From NCBI GenBank assembly GCA_964543195.1, contig CAZIXF010000029.1, forward strand, positions 1 to 64,000: a stretch of DNA of 64,000 bases. Reading direction: 5' to 3'. Below are positions 46,952-56,375 of the stretch, piece after piece. The first letter of the stretch is position 1. Each line of letters begins with the position of its first letter. The stretch comes from JAGTVG01 sp964543195 (GTDB lineage Bacteria; Bacteroidota; Bacteroidia; Cytophagales; Cyclobacteriaceae). The notes under the pieces are model-generated. The model was not told where the DNA came from and made no database searches. It was given only the letters and a program-made list of their open reading frames with translations. A program made the position numbers and the translations under genes.

Positions 46952-48667
46952 ATGCTGTTGCTGGACCATTTTCACGAGCTGACGAAATATCCTTCCAATG
47001 CCGCCAGGCTGAAAGATTATATCTTGCAGCTTGCCATCACCGGCAAGCTTACCGAATCCTGGCGTAAAGTACATCCCGAACTCATCACCGGCGAAAACAG
47101 TGCCGAAGAACTGTTTAAAAAGATCAAAACCGAGAAAGAAAAACTGGTTAGGGAAGGGAAGATTAAAGAGGAGAAACCCTTGCCGCTGATTGAGAAAGAT
47201 GAAATTCCATATGAGTTACCTGATGGGTGGGTTTGGTGTAGATTAGGGGATATAAATAGTCGCATCCATTATGGATATACAGCATCAGCGAAACAAAATT
47301 CAACTGGAATTAGATTTTTAAGGATAACTGATATCCAGGATAATAAGGTTAATTGGGAAACAGTTCCAGGATGTGCAATTACAGAATCCGAATCCAAAAA
47401 ATATATTTTAAACAAAAATGATATTTTGATTGCTAGAACTGGAGGTACGATTGGCAAATCATATATAGTTGAAAACATAAATATAAAATCAGTTTTTGCA
47501 TCATATCTTATTAGATTAATACCTTTCACGAAAAAATTATTTCCACATTATGAAAAAGTTTTTTTGGAATCACCTCTCTATTGGAAGCAGTTGAATAATA
47601 AAACTTCAGGAACTGGACAGCCAAATGTAAATGCTACATCGTTAAAAGAATTACTTTTTCCCTTTGTCCCGTTAGATGAACAGAAAGCAATTATCGAAAA
47701 GATAGAAATTCTTTTCAAACAAATCGAATCCCTTGAAAAAGAAACCTTCCAACGGATCGAACAAAAAAGAAACTTTGCCTCAGCATCCTTATATCAATTA
47801 ACCAATCCCAATAACGGCAAATCCATCAATCATAACTGGTCGATCATAAAGAACAATTTCAGGGAAATATTCGATGAGGAAGACACCGTAAAAAAACTCC
47901 GTGAAACCATTCTCCAGTTGGCCGTTCAGGGCAAGTTAACCGCTCAATGGCGCAAGCAGCATCCCGAACTCATCTCCGGCTCCAACCACGCTTCCGAACT
48001 TCTTAAAAAGATCAAAGCCGAAAAAGAAAAACTCATCCGCGAAGGAAAAATAAAAAAAGAAAAATCCCTTCCACCCATCACTCCCGACGAAATCCCCTTC
48101 GACCTCCCCGAAGGCTGGGTTTGGTGCAGGTTAGGAGAAGTTAATTTAATTGAAATGGGACAAAGTCCTGATGGATCTTCATATAATATTAAAGGTATTG
48201 GTACTCCACTGATAAATGGCCCGGTTGAATTTGGTCCTGAACCCTTTGATAAGACAATTAAAGCAAAATTCACAACAAAACCAACCAAATTCTGCAATGA
48301 GGGAGATCTTCTTGTATGTGTAAGAGGATCAACTACCGGAAGAACAAATATTGCTGGCTTTGATGCGTGTATAGGTAGAGGCATTGCTTCGATTAAATCG
48401 TTAATTAATCAAGATTATATAAATTATTTCTTTTTAAAGTCTCGTTTTGAAATATTTAATAAAGGAAAAGGATCAACCTTCCCAAGTATTAGTAAATATG
48501 ATTTATCAAAAATGCCTTTTATTGTACCCCCATTAAACGAACAAGAAGAAATAATAAATAAGCTTTCAATTTATATTAACAATTTAAGAGAATTGAATAC
48601 TCGTGCTATAGATTATAAATTCAATGCTGAAATTCTATTTAATTCTGTTATTTATAATCTTCAATAA
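46952..48667 (+). CDS. hsdS: Type I specificity subunit S
   Basis: A 571-residue DNA-recognition subunit. It has two target-recognition domains (about 101-315 and 397-571), each preceded by an almost repeated conserved block: residues 20-100 and 316-396 share ILQLA-xx-GKLT, KKIK-EKEKL-REGKIK and LPxGWVWCRLG. The first TRD ends with a SGTGQPNVNATSLKELLFPF-type segment. The start codon directly follows the hsdM stop. The TRDs are far more AT-rich than the repeated blocks, suggesting they were swapped in. A bipartite target is expected but cannot be read. Confidence 0.93.
   Translation: MLLLDHFHELTKYPSNAARLKDYILQLAITGKLTESWRKVHPELITGENSAEELFKKIKTEKEKLVREGKIKEEKPLPLIEKDEIPYELPDGWVWCRLGDINSRIHYGYTASAKQNSTGIRFLRITDIQDNKVNWETVPGCAITESESKKYILNKNDILIARTGGTIGKSYIVENINIKSVFASYLIRLIPFTKKLFPHYEKVFLESPLYWKQLNNKTSGTGQPNVNATSLKELLFPFVPLDEQKAIIEKIEILFKQIESLEKETFQRIEQKRNFASASLYQLTNPNNGKSINHNWSIIKNNFREIFDEEDTVKKLRETILQLAVQGKLTAQWRKQHPELISGSNHASELLKKIKAEKEKLIREGKIKKEKSLPPITPDEIPFDLPEGWVWCRLGEVNLIEMGQSPDGSSYNIKGIGTPLINGPVEFGPEPFDKTIKAKFTTKPTKFCNEGDLLVCVRGSTTGRTNIAGFDACIGRGIASIKSLINQDYINYFFLKSRFEIFNKGKGSTFPSISKYDLSKMPFIVPPLNEQEEIINKLSIYINNLRELNTRAIDYKFNAEILFNSVIYNLQ
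47009..47251 (+). repeat. Direct repeat A within hsdS (first conserved block)
   Basis: This 243-base block encodes HsdS residues 20-100 and is matched without gaps by 47897-48139 (residues 316-396), with most residues identical. It is the ancestral half-gene duplication and a potential recombination substrate for domain shuffling. Confidence 0.8.
47897..48139 (+). repeat. Direct repeat B within hsdS (second conserved block)
   Basis: Second copy of the block at 47009-47251, encoding residues 316-396. Confidence 0.8.
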
Positions 48668-48668
48668 G

Positions 48669-49625
48669 ATGCCAACATTTTTAATGTTACTTATCTCCGT
48701 CAATAGTAATTCAGTAATTAATTATATTAAAGAGACATTTAATACTGATAATAATACTGCTGCAACAATATTTATAACTTTATTTGTTTTTATAACCGGA
48801 TTTTTACTAAATGAACTGCGTAAATGGGTATCAAAACTTTTAGAATATAGAAATTACAAAAAACTTTTTAAAGACATCATACAAGAAATCTCTCGAACCA
48901 CCCAAAATCAATCCGAATATTTTAAGGAATTTTATCCGCAACTAACGATAAAATATCGGCAAGTATATCATTTAAAAAGTAGGACAATTACGCACCTTGA
49001 AAGTTTTGATAAACTTCATCTTCCATTACTCCATGCTTCCTATTTTCATTGGTGGATAAATATTTGTGGGAAATTTAGGAGAAAGGCATTTAACATGGTT
49101 ATAAATTCAATTGCTTTATTAAATGAATTAGAATATTCATATCCAAATGAAATGGAAAAATTCATGAATATATATAATAAGTATGAAGATATATGGAATG
49201 AAAATGTAAATCTATTGCGACAAATACATGATGAGATTATTTCAGACACCCAAGGCAAATCTGTGCAAGGTGAATACAATGAATATCTGAAAGATATGGA
49301 TTTACTTTGGGTAAAGTGGCAAAAAAATGAAAACCGTGTTAATTATGATGTACTAAAAGAAACTTTACTTATACCGCTTTTAGAATTAAACCGGGATCAT
49401 CCAAAAATTAAAATAGGAACAATTATGAATAATTATATTTTGATGGCCTTAAATAGCTATGATAATATGATAGCATGGTTAAAAGTTAATCAAAAAAAAT
49501 TTCAGATATTAAGTTTTAATTATAGGGCTATATCAATAAAAACTAGAACTGCAATTAAAATATTAAATACTAATTCATTAATACTTGCAATAATTAAGAC
49601 ACACATTTTTTTAAAAAATTTTTAA
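48669..49625 (+). CDS. Membrane protein of unknown function coupled to hsdS
   Basis: A 318-residue protein. ATG at 48669 lies one base after the hsdS TAA; a longer frame from 48624 would overlap hsdS and is rejected. It has one clear membrane helix near 30-50 (ATIFITLFVFITGFLLNEL), after which the protein is helical, charged and cytosolic (KWVSKLLEYRNYKKLFKDII onward). No catalytic motif is evident. It is very AT-rich. Its coupling to hsdS suggests it belongs to the operon, perhaps as a membrane effector or an immunity factor, but I recognise no family. Confidence 0.7.
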   Translation: MPTFLMLLISVNSNSVINYIKETFNTDNNTAATIFITLFVFITGFLLNELRKWVSKLLEYRNYKKLFKDIIQEISRTTQNQSEYFKEFYPQLTIKYRQVYHLKSRTITHLESFDKLHLPLLHASYFHWWINICGKFRRKAFNMVINSIALLNELEYSYPNEMEKFMNIYNKYEDIWNENVNLLRQIHDEIISDTQGKSVQGEYNEYLKDMDLLWVKWQKNENRVNYDVLKETLLIPLLELNRDHPKIKIGTIMNNYILMALNSYDNMIAWLKVNQKKFQILSFNYRAISIKTRTAIKILNTNSLILAIIKTHIFLKNF

Positions 49626-49874
49626 ATTTTAGCCAGAGATTTTAACAATTGATTGAATTTAAGGGTAACGAGTTTTTTATTTTTTAGCATGACAATTTTT
49701 GGTCGTTATTATGTTGATTTCTACAGTTTTATTTTCTATTTCAATTATTATAATTGAGATAAGTTGTTTTTGTAACATTATAATATCAATTATGATTATT
49801 ATAGTATATAACCTCATTTATTTTTTCTTAGCAAAAGCCCCTGAATAAATAAAATATGATTCTTTTAATAAACC

Positions 49875-50993
49875 TTAATTTCCAATTATTTGTCCTTTAG
49901 TTTTGGGATCCAAAAAATATTCAAAAGCCTTTTTTAAAAAAATATGTCGCCGCTTAATCGAATACGCTTCTACTGAAGCTTGGAGTATATACTTTTGAAA
50001 TTCCTCCATAATCAAGGTGTTTTTAGGAGGTTCATAACTGCTTAACAAACTCATATTATATTTTATTTCATCTAATATTTTAGTAAAAAATTGGGAGAAT
50101 TTTTTTATTTTTTCATGACTCTTATTCTTATATAATTCTTCAACGAAAAGATAGCAACTTACGGCCACTGCTCGACTTGAGATAATTTGGGCATCCTTTC
50201 CAAATGCCTTGTCCATTTCTATTAATACCTTTTCTATCCTTTTAATTCTTTCGTCATCCTTATTTAAGTCATGATATTCATCGAAAAAATCTTCTATATC
50301 TTGTAATCTCGCTCTAACAAAATCACTATTGGGCTTAGCTTTTGCAAATGAGTTAATACATATTTGCGCGAGAGTAAATGGTCGAGAAAATCTTTTCTCA
50401 GAAAGATTTGAATATCTGAAAAAAGGACCTTGATTTCCAATTTCTAAATATATAAAATCGCGTATCGTCCCTGTTCTTGATTTCAAAAGTTCACCAGAAT
50501 TTAGACGAATACCCAATTGCAATCTCCTGAATATTTCTCTTATAAGTTTATCATCAATATTTTTATAAATAGAAAAATTCAGTTGAAAGTTTTCAATCTT
50601 ATTCGCTATTGTAGGATGTTCTTCTTGTAATTCTTTATATGTATATTTTTCTTCAAGAAATCGAAGCCTTAATGGTGTTTTATCTTCTGGTTCAGGTTTA
50701 AAAAATTTCAATAATGTGCCCATGCGCTGTTTCCCATCGATACATTCAAAATCAAATTGGTTGTTGTCTGTAATTTCTGCTAAATATATTTTTGGGATAT
50801 CAATATCAACTAATATCGAATCTAACAATTCTTCTTGTTGTTTTATTGACCAAATTTTCTCACGTTGATAATCGGCATCGAGATCAATTCTATATACATA
50901 ATCGTCAATAAATTCCTTTACAGTCCAGTTCTTTAAAGTTCTTCTATCCTTAATTTTTGCTGCCATATCTGTATTTTGAATTTTAGGAATCAA
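49875..50993 (-). CDS. DUF262 domain protein (ParB/GmrS-like fold)
   Basis: A 372-residue protein of the DUF262 family. Key motifs are DADYQREKIWS at 39-49 and FECIDGKQRMGTL at 82-94, which correspond to the nucleotide-binding DGQQR region of GmrSD-type and related restriction proteins. The C-terminal half is helical and has no HNH (DUF1524) domain, so any nuclease must come from a partner. Its start overlaps the SIR2-like stop by 11 bases; ATG at residue 10 is a possible alternative. It is the last gene of the minus-strand operon. Confidence 0.87.
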   Translation of the reverse strand: MIPKIQNTDMAAKIKDRRTLKNWTVKEFIDDYVYRIDLDADYQREKIWSIKQQEELLDSILVDIDIPKIYLAEITDNNQFDFECIDGKQRMGTLLKFFKPEPEDKTPLRLRFLEEKYTYKELQEEHPTIANKIENFQLNFSIYKNIDDKLIREIFRRLQLGIRLNSGELLKSRTGTIRDFIYLEIGNQGPFFRYSNLSEKRFSRPFTLAQICINSFAKAKPNSDFVRARLQDIEDFFDEYHDLNKDDERIKRIEKVLIEMDKAFGKDAQIISSRAVAVSCYLFVEELYKNKSHEKIKKFSQFFTKILDEIKYNMSLLSSYEPPKNTLIMEEFQKYILQASVEAYSIKRRHIFLKKAFEYFLDPKTKGQIIGN

Positions 50994-51969
50994 AGCATTT
51001 TTTAATAAATCTTGTATTTGAAATATTTCCTCTTATTTTTTCTGCTTTTCTTCGAATCCAGATTTTAAAAGGATTCCCAAGTTCTGCCTCATCATATATT
51101 GCATCATTCGCCAATAAACCATCTTCAATTTCTTTTGGTTTAATAATTTTTGGAAAAAATCCATAATCCCATTGTATTTTTTCACCTGCTTCCTGAGAAT
51201 TTATTATCTCTATATCAAAAAAATCTCCCCGTTCAATATGTGCCTTGAATAATAAATCAATTAAACCAATATCATTAGGATTTAATGAACACCCAATTAC
51301 TCTTAATACATCGCACTGGGTAAGCAATGAAAAAGCTCTTCCCCAAATAAAATTATAGGGCGGATTCAAATAGTTCTTATTTATTCCTAAAGGTAAAATT
51401 GATATGTCTTTGCTTTTTCCATAAGTTTTAATGCCTGACCAATTAAAAGATCCATGGAGTTTTAATAATGGAATACCATCACCCTCTTTTATTGTATGGC
51501 AGTAATTTGGCCTTTTTCCAATGACTGTTTTATAAGCAATATCTAACAAATTATCATAATTCAATGTAATAATTCCAACAAGTTCTTCTGACATTTTTAA
51601 TCTTTCATGCAATTCAAAAAATGATTTATGTAGATAAAAATGGCCTATTCTGCCAGAGGACAATATTCTCTTTATATCTGCCTCAACTAATTCTTTTAAT
51701 TTTCTTACTTTTGTTTCTCCATTAGGTATTTGATTCGATTCAAAAAGTGAGATTAATAATTCTATGTTAACAGGTCCTTTCCTATTTGTAACAGCCTCGA
51801 CCCCTTGTTTAAAATCTGCATCATTTTGAGCTTCAGTAATAACTCTTTTTGATACTTTAGAAATAAGCAATCCATTCTCCTCTAACCAATTATGACTTTG
51901 ACCCCCTTGTAAACTCAATAATTCTGCATGTGTGGCTCCAGCACCAAATAAATAGACTACTTTCTTCAT
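50983..51969 (-). CDS. SIR2-like domain protein (putative NADase effector)
   Basis: A 328-residue protein with an N-terminal SIR2-like Rossmann fold: LFGAGATHAE at 7-16, TLNYDN at 135-140, LLKLHGSFNW at 168-177 and VIGCSLNPND at 224-233. These are the NAD-binding and catalytic positions used by defence sirtuin-like NADases. The C-terminal 90 residues are unassigned. It lies ten bases from the upstream methyltransferase gene and overlaps the downstream DUF262 gene. NAD depletion as an abortive-infection outcome is inferred from the family. Confidence 0.86.
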   Translation of the reverse strand: MKKVVYLFGAGATHAELLSLQGGQSHNWLEENGLLISKVSKRVITEAQNDADFKQGVEAVTNRKGPVNIELLISLFESNQIPNGETKVRKLKELVEADIKRILSSGRIGHFYLHKSFFELHERLKMSEELVGIITLNYDNLLDIAYKTVIGKRPNYCHTIKEGDGIPLLKLHGSFNWSGIKTYGKSKDISILPLGINKNYLNPPYNFIWGRAFSLLTQCDVLRVIGCSLNPNDIGLIDLLFKAHIERGDFFDIEIINSQEAGEKIQWDYGFFPKIIKPKEIEDGLLANDAIYDEAELGNPFKIWIRRKAEKIRGNISNTRFIKKCFDS

Positions 51970-51979
51970 AAAAAATTAA

Positions 51980-53203
51980 TTAATTTTCCCAGATTATGAT
52001 ACTTTCACGGGAGGGATTTTTTTTATATTTACCCATTTGCTGTGAACTGTTCCCCCGATATCTAACGACTAGTATCTCTTTAGTTTTTAAACCTGTTTGA
52101 TATCCGATTTCAGCTAAAATTTCATCTACTGGTAAATTAATTCCGGCAAATCTTACATTACTTACCACAAGGGCTATTTTCCCATTTTTTTTAAGGTGGT
52201 TTTTCATTTCAATAAGCACTAAAAACATATCTTCAAAATAGCCCTCCAACATATCGATTACCTGTGGATTATTCACTCCATTCTTTTCAACCTTGCGTAT
52301 TAGTTTTTGTAAAATTATCGGTTGTGAATAATTACAGGCATCATATTTTTTCCTGGCTTCTACGTGTGAACGAAGTGTCTCGTATCTGACTCTTTTAATC
52401 TCATCATTATCCTTAACAAAATCAAACATCATTTCCAGAGAATAAATCCTTGTATAATCATGCCTGTTGGGATAGGGTGGGGATGTGATTACAGCATCAT
52501 AAGTGTATTTTGAAGGAATTTTCCTGGCATCACCAAGAAACGCTTCTGCGAATGCATGATTATTACCAACCTGGTTATAGGATTCTATATCTTTAATCAT
52601 AGAATCGATCTTATTCAGAAAAATTTCTCTAATAGATTCAGTTCTTATATTTTTATTAACAATTCTTAAGAAACCACCTGATTTGGATGTATTACTGACT
52701 GATTCTAAAATACTTAATAGGCCTAGCTTGAAAAAATCACGCGTATACGGATCTTCTATCCGATTAATATTATTATTAATTTGCAGCAATTCTTTTTCAA
52801 CTTCCTTTGAGAATGCTTTTTTCAATATAGGAATATCAGGTAATTTAAATTTATTATAGAAACCATTATCAGACATCCCGTATTGCTTCCTGGCCTCAAG
52901 AAGTGAATTAATAGCGTAATCGCGAATTTTAACATTGCTTAAAAAAACAGAAAATGGAAGGATATCGAATCCATGAGCATTAATTCCGGCATCCTTACAT
53001 GCAAGTAATGTAGTGCCCCCGCCGCAGAAGGGATCCATAACCCATGAACCAGGATTGAGATTAAATTCTTTAATAATTAAATCAACTAATTCTTTTGAAT
53101 AACTGTGTTTAAATGAATGCCAGTTGTATATTGGTCTGTTAATATCCCTCCTTGGAGAAATCAGATGAGATAAAACATCAATTCTATCATTGATTTCGAA
53201 CAT
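51980..53203 (-). CDS. DNA methyltransferase (DNA methylase N4/N6 family)
   Basis: A 407-residue DNA methyltransferase. Motif I is MDPFCGGGTTLLACKDAG at 56-73, then GFDILPF at 78-84; the catalytic motif IV is VITSPPYPNRHDYTRIYS at 238-255, where SPPY suggests N4-cytosine or N6-adenine methylation. Motif order (I before IV) is unlike the type I M subunit. No separate specificity subunit is present, so it should bind its target itself. It lies between a PD-(D/E)XK nuclease and the SIR2-like gene, an arrangement like a type II R-M module inside a larger operon. Confidence 0.9.
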   Translation of the reverse strand: MFEINDRIDVLSHLISPRRDINRPIYNWHSFKHSYSKELVDLIIKEFNLNPGSWVMDPFCGGGTTLLACKDAGINAHGFDILPFSVFLSNVKIRDYAINSLLEARKQYGMSDNGFYNKFKLPDIPILKKAFSKEVEKELLQINNNINRIEDPYTRDFFKLGLLSILESVSNTSKSGGFLRIVNKNIRTESIREIFLNKIDSMIKDIESYNQVGNNHAFAEAFLGDARKIPSKYTYDAVITSPPYPNRHDYTRIYSLEMMFDFVKDNDEIKRVRYETLRSHVEARKKYDACNYSQPIILQKLIRKVEKNGVNNPQVIDMLEGYFEDMFLVLIEMKNHLKKNGKIALVVSNVRFAGINLPVDEILAEIGYQTGLKTKEILVVRYRGNSSQQMGKYKKNPSRESIIIWEN

Positions 53204-53308
53204 TTAGGTCATTATTTACTTAAAACAACTGATTGAAATTTGTCAAGAGCTGGATATGATGAAAAATGAAAAGCATGACAATGAATTAATAATTTCCACA
53301 ATATATGA

Positions 53309-54409
53309 TTATTTTTTGATTATTTCAATCAATCCATTCCAGTCATTTGCTAATATTTGTTTAACGGTAAGACCAAAATTCTCCAGATCTTTCTCATCTA
53401 CAATATTATAAGTTTTTTCACCGATTTTAAACCATTCAACATTTGATTTTGAATCCGAAATAGAAATTCCTATTTTATTATCTTTTAATGAATTTATATC
53501 TCCGCTTTTATACCAGCGATTAATAAAATCCTTTCCTTTCAACCACATCTCTATTTTAAATTTTTTATTATTGAAGATTTCATAAAGGTATATGTAAATC
53601 ACTATACTTATATCCTCTCTTTGTATTGTAATAGAGTAATTGTTAACTCCAGCTCTTTGATATAACCATCCTACATCCGGGATATTATTCTTAATACTTT
53701 CAATCAAATAGCCTTCAGCCTTCTGCTTTAATGCTATTAATCCGCTAATTTTCTCTCCATAATTCATACAAAATTTTATACTGTCATCCATTTTTTCATA
53801 GGTATAATATGAGTTTGTATTATCAATAAATTCTTTAAGGAACATCCAGTATTTATCGTTAGCCTTATGTATATAATGTCCCATATTTCCTGATACTTTT
53901 TGTATCATTTCCTGGTGCAAAATATTAGTAAATTTTGAATTATTTGTTACAATCCTCTGCAGACTGAGTACAATCCCTATTTTAGAATCCTCATCCGAAT
54001 TTATTGAATCATAATAATCTGAAAGATCATTAAATAAGCTGGCATAAATTTTATTCTCAACTATAATTGCCTGATGGAATTGATCATCTCCTATCTCATC
54101 ATAAAGAACCATATCAATGCTTCCTCCCTTATTAGTTCCTTTCTCACGGATGCATGAACATTTGTTGAATGTAAAATCCTCCCCGGTTTTCTCACTTATT
54201 ATCTCACATAATGATTTAATAAATAGATCATTTAACCCGTGTTTTCCTTCCGATGAAAAGAAAAATGCATATATATTACTTAAAATGTCCTCCAGGTGAG
54301 CAATACCTGCTATACTAAAAAAATTGGGAATTTCTGTTTCCTGGTTAGCTGGCATGCTTTCAAAAATATCTTCATAATTTTCCCTGAGATCAATATATGA
54401 GGTTGACAT
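53309..54409 (-). CDS. PD-(D/E)XK nuclease family protein
   Basis: A 366-residue protein of the PDDEXK_4 type. The active-site core is GGSIDMVLYDE at 95-105 (Asp99) followed by AIIVENKIYA at 114-123 (Glu118, Lys120), after a helical segment with IAHLEDILSN at 36-45. The C-terminal half is beta-rich and charged, a likely substrate domain. The downstream methyltransferase start is 105 bases away. This is the most plausible restriction nuclease of the operon. Its AT-rich codon use matches its neighbours. Confidence 0.83.
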   Translation of the reverse strand: MSTSYIDLRENYEDIFESMPANQETEIPNFFSIAGIAHLEDILSNIYAFFFSSEGKHGLNDLFIKSLCEIISEKTGEDFTFNKCSCIREKGTNKGGSIDMVLYDEIGDDQFHQAIIVENKIYASLFNDLSDYYDSINSDEDSKIGIVLSLQRIVTNNSKFTNILHQEMIQKVSGNMGHYIHKANDKYWMFLKEFIDNTNSYYTYEKMDDSIKFCMNYGEKISGLIALKQKAEGYLIESIKNNIPDVGWLYQRAGVNNYSITIQREDISIVIYIYLYEIFNNKKFKIEMWLKGKDFINRWYKSGDINSLKDNKIGISISDSKSNVEWFKIGEKTYNIVDEKDLENFGLTVKQILANDWNGLIEIIKK

Positions 54410-54419
54410 TGTTTTTAAA

Positions 54420-55265
54420 TTAAATTATTTCTTTTTTGCTCAAATTGGCAATAAAATAGTTAATAAGGTTACTGCATGAAACCAACATAAATTTAGCGTC
54501 ATTGAAGCCAACATCAGATTTTTGAAGAACAGCATGACGAATTCCATCTTTATCACTTGTGTATCCATATAGTTTTATGATGCCTTCAATTAAGGAGGAG
54601 TGTAATCCTAACCTTATGTTTAGTTTTTTTATTGCTTTTGAGAAATCCATTTTTCCCTCAATAGAATAAATCATGGATTCAATAGAGAATATGGATTCCT
54701 TAATAGAGTTTCTATAATCTGGATTCTTTCTGTCTGACAACATATTTAAGGCTTTTGTTAATGTTCATTTGTTCCTTGAAGTGCGGTGAATTGTGAATCG
54801 AATGCTCAATAGTTTCCGTTTCTTGTGAATTAGAAATTGGGGAGATAATACCATTAATTAAACGATAACCGGAATTGTGCTTTTCTAAAGTTTTATTAAC
54901 ATCTTCCATAAATGATTTTTGTATATCATTCGTGGAGAAGTTAATGCAAATTTCAATAAAGGAATATATTTCATGCCATTCCCATCTCCCAAAATAAAGC
55001 GATCTAATATTAGACAATGCATTTTTATTGGTTCTTATATTGTCTACAGGTTCTTGTAAAAAATTCATTATAGACATATTTATATAAAATTTCTTATACA
55101 TGGATTTAAATCAAATCTGTGATAATCTTGTTTCCTGATCTTATCCTGAAACGCTATATAATTATTCCACAATTGATTTTTTAATTCTTCATCAATAGAA
55201 TCTAATTGTATTTCTTTTTTTAATGGTTTTAGGCCTATTCTTTGTGAAAAGGATAACTCGCTCAT
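54420..55265 (-). pseudogene. AbiJ-NTD4-like protein gene split by two frameshifts
   Basis: Three consecutive minus-strand frames add up to one protein of about 281 residues. Frame 1 (55265-55080) starts MSELSFSQRIGLKPLKKEIQ, typical of AbiJ-NTD4; frame 2 (55101-54712) carries YFGRWEWHEIYSFIE and SGYRLINGIISPIS; frame 3 (54743-54420) carries SDRKNPDYRNSIKES, LYGYTSDKDGIRHAVL and DAKFMLVSC. Frame 1 breaks in an AAATTTTAT run (about 55085), where one extra T would restore reading; frame 2 breaks near TTAAATATG (about 54740), where one base fewer would. AbiJ-type proteins act in phage abortive infection. The breaks may be real or sequence errors. Confidence 0.78.
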
Positions 55266-55346
55266 TAAATGGAAAATTCTTTCTTCTTCTGGAATTATAT
55301 TAATTGGGATATAATTTAGAGGAAAATATTTTTAAATACAATTAGT

Positions 55347-56255
55347 TCACCCCGCCCTCAAAAATTTACCATACCTGTAATCCAGTCTTTCTCTATCCGG
55401 CCAGTCCTGCTTGCGTTTGGGTAATATGATCTTCTGGTTATTCAGGGATTGTAATCCGTATTTTAACATGGGGCCGTCAATCTCGTGGAGGATATCTTCC
55501 CTGACCTTTATTTCATAATCGGGTGAAATACCCAGGATGTTTTTATCGAAGGCGGCATGGTGGATCTTGCATAAGGAAAGCCCGTTTGAAACTACCGGAT
55601 CGCCTTCCTCATCCTTGTCTGCAATGATATGGGCGGCATCCAGCAGCTCATGATGCCGTAACCGGCACAGGGTGCATTGGTTCCGGTACGCATACAACAC
55701 CCGCTCCCGGAACGATCGCTGGTGGAGCCTGACCTTAATAGTTGAGGTTAAATAGGATCTTCTGTAATACGTTTCCCTTTCTTCCTGAGCTGTCGAATAT
55801 TTCAAATCGTTGTCAGTAAGTGTATTGATATTGTCCACTGCCACGGTAAAGGAAAGATTCGATCGTTCGTCATGAATAATATAAACCGGCCAGGCAGCGA
55901 TATATTTTCCCTTGAATATACTGTGAAAATAAATCAGAGGAATTTTTTCTTTCATCATTTCCCGGAGACCAGCATTATCGGGATGATCGGGATCCGTGCC
56001 CCTGTATTTATAATTCAAGAATCCTTCCGGAGTAAATGAATCTTGGTAAGGCCCACCGGATGTGGTAATAATAGAAATCGGATACTTCATCTGTTTGGGT
56101 TTCCAGATCCCCTTCGGCCCTGCCAGAGTTATTTTTTGGCCTTTATACTCGAATCCTTTCGTCAATAATGAATAAGGAAGCACGTCATCGTGTATCATTG
56201 ACTGTTCTTCCAGCCAATCGAAAGCAGCAAGCCGTAGGGCGGTATCCATTTCCAA
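55347..56255 (-). CDS. HNH endonuclease
   Basis: A 302-residue nuclease. The N-terminal 150 residues (DWLEEQSMIHDDVLPYS, then KIWKPKQ-type segments) match a domain that occurs with HNH in restriction-like proteins. The HNH site is CTLCRLRHHELLDAAHII near 194-211, with a CxxC knuckle, then GLSLCKIHHAAFD near 227 completing Asn/His ligands. It is separated by 81 bases from the AbiJ-like gene and could be the first gene of that operon or independent. The upstream divergent gene is a truncated antitoxin. Confidence 0.86.
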   Translation of the reverse strand: MEMDTALRLAAFDWLEEQSMIHDDVLPYSLLTKGFEYKGQKITLAGPKGIWKPKQMKYPISIITTSGGPYQDSFTPEGFLNYKYRGTDPDHPDNAGLREMMKEKIPLIYFHSIFKGKYIAAWPVYIIHDERSNLSFTVAVDNINTLTDNDLKYSTAQEERETYYRRSYLTSTIKVRLHQRSFRERVLYAYRNQCTLCRLRHHELLDAAHIIADKDEEGDPVVSNGLSLCKIHHAAFDKNILGISPDYEIKVREDILHEIDGPMLKYGLQSLNNQKIILPKRKQDWPDRERLDYRYGKFLRAG

Positions 56256-56375
56256 AAAATATTGTCAACCCGTTTCGATACAAGTTACGAAAACCGTTTT
56301 TCAAATGCATTATTTTCGTAACTTGCTTTAATGAACCAATAATTAGAAAAGAAATATCCCTTAACCAGTAGAACT

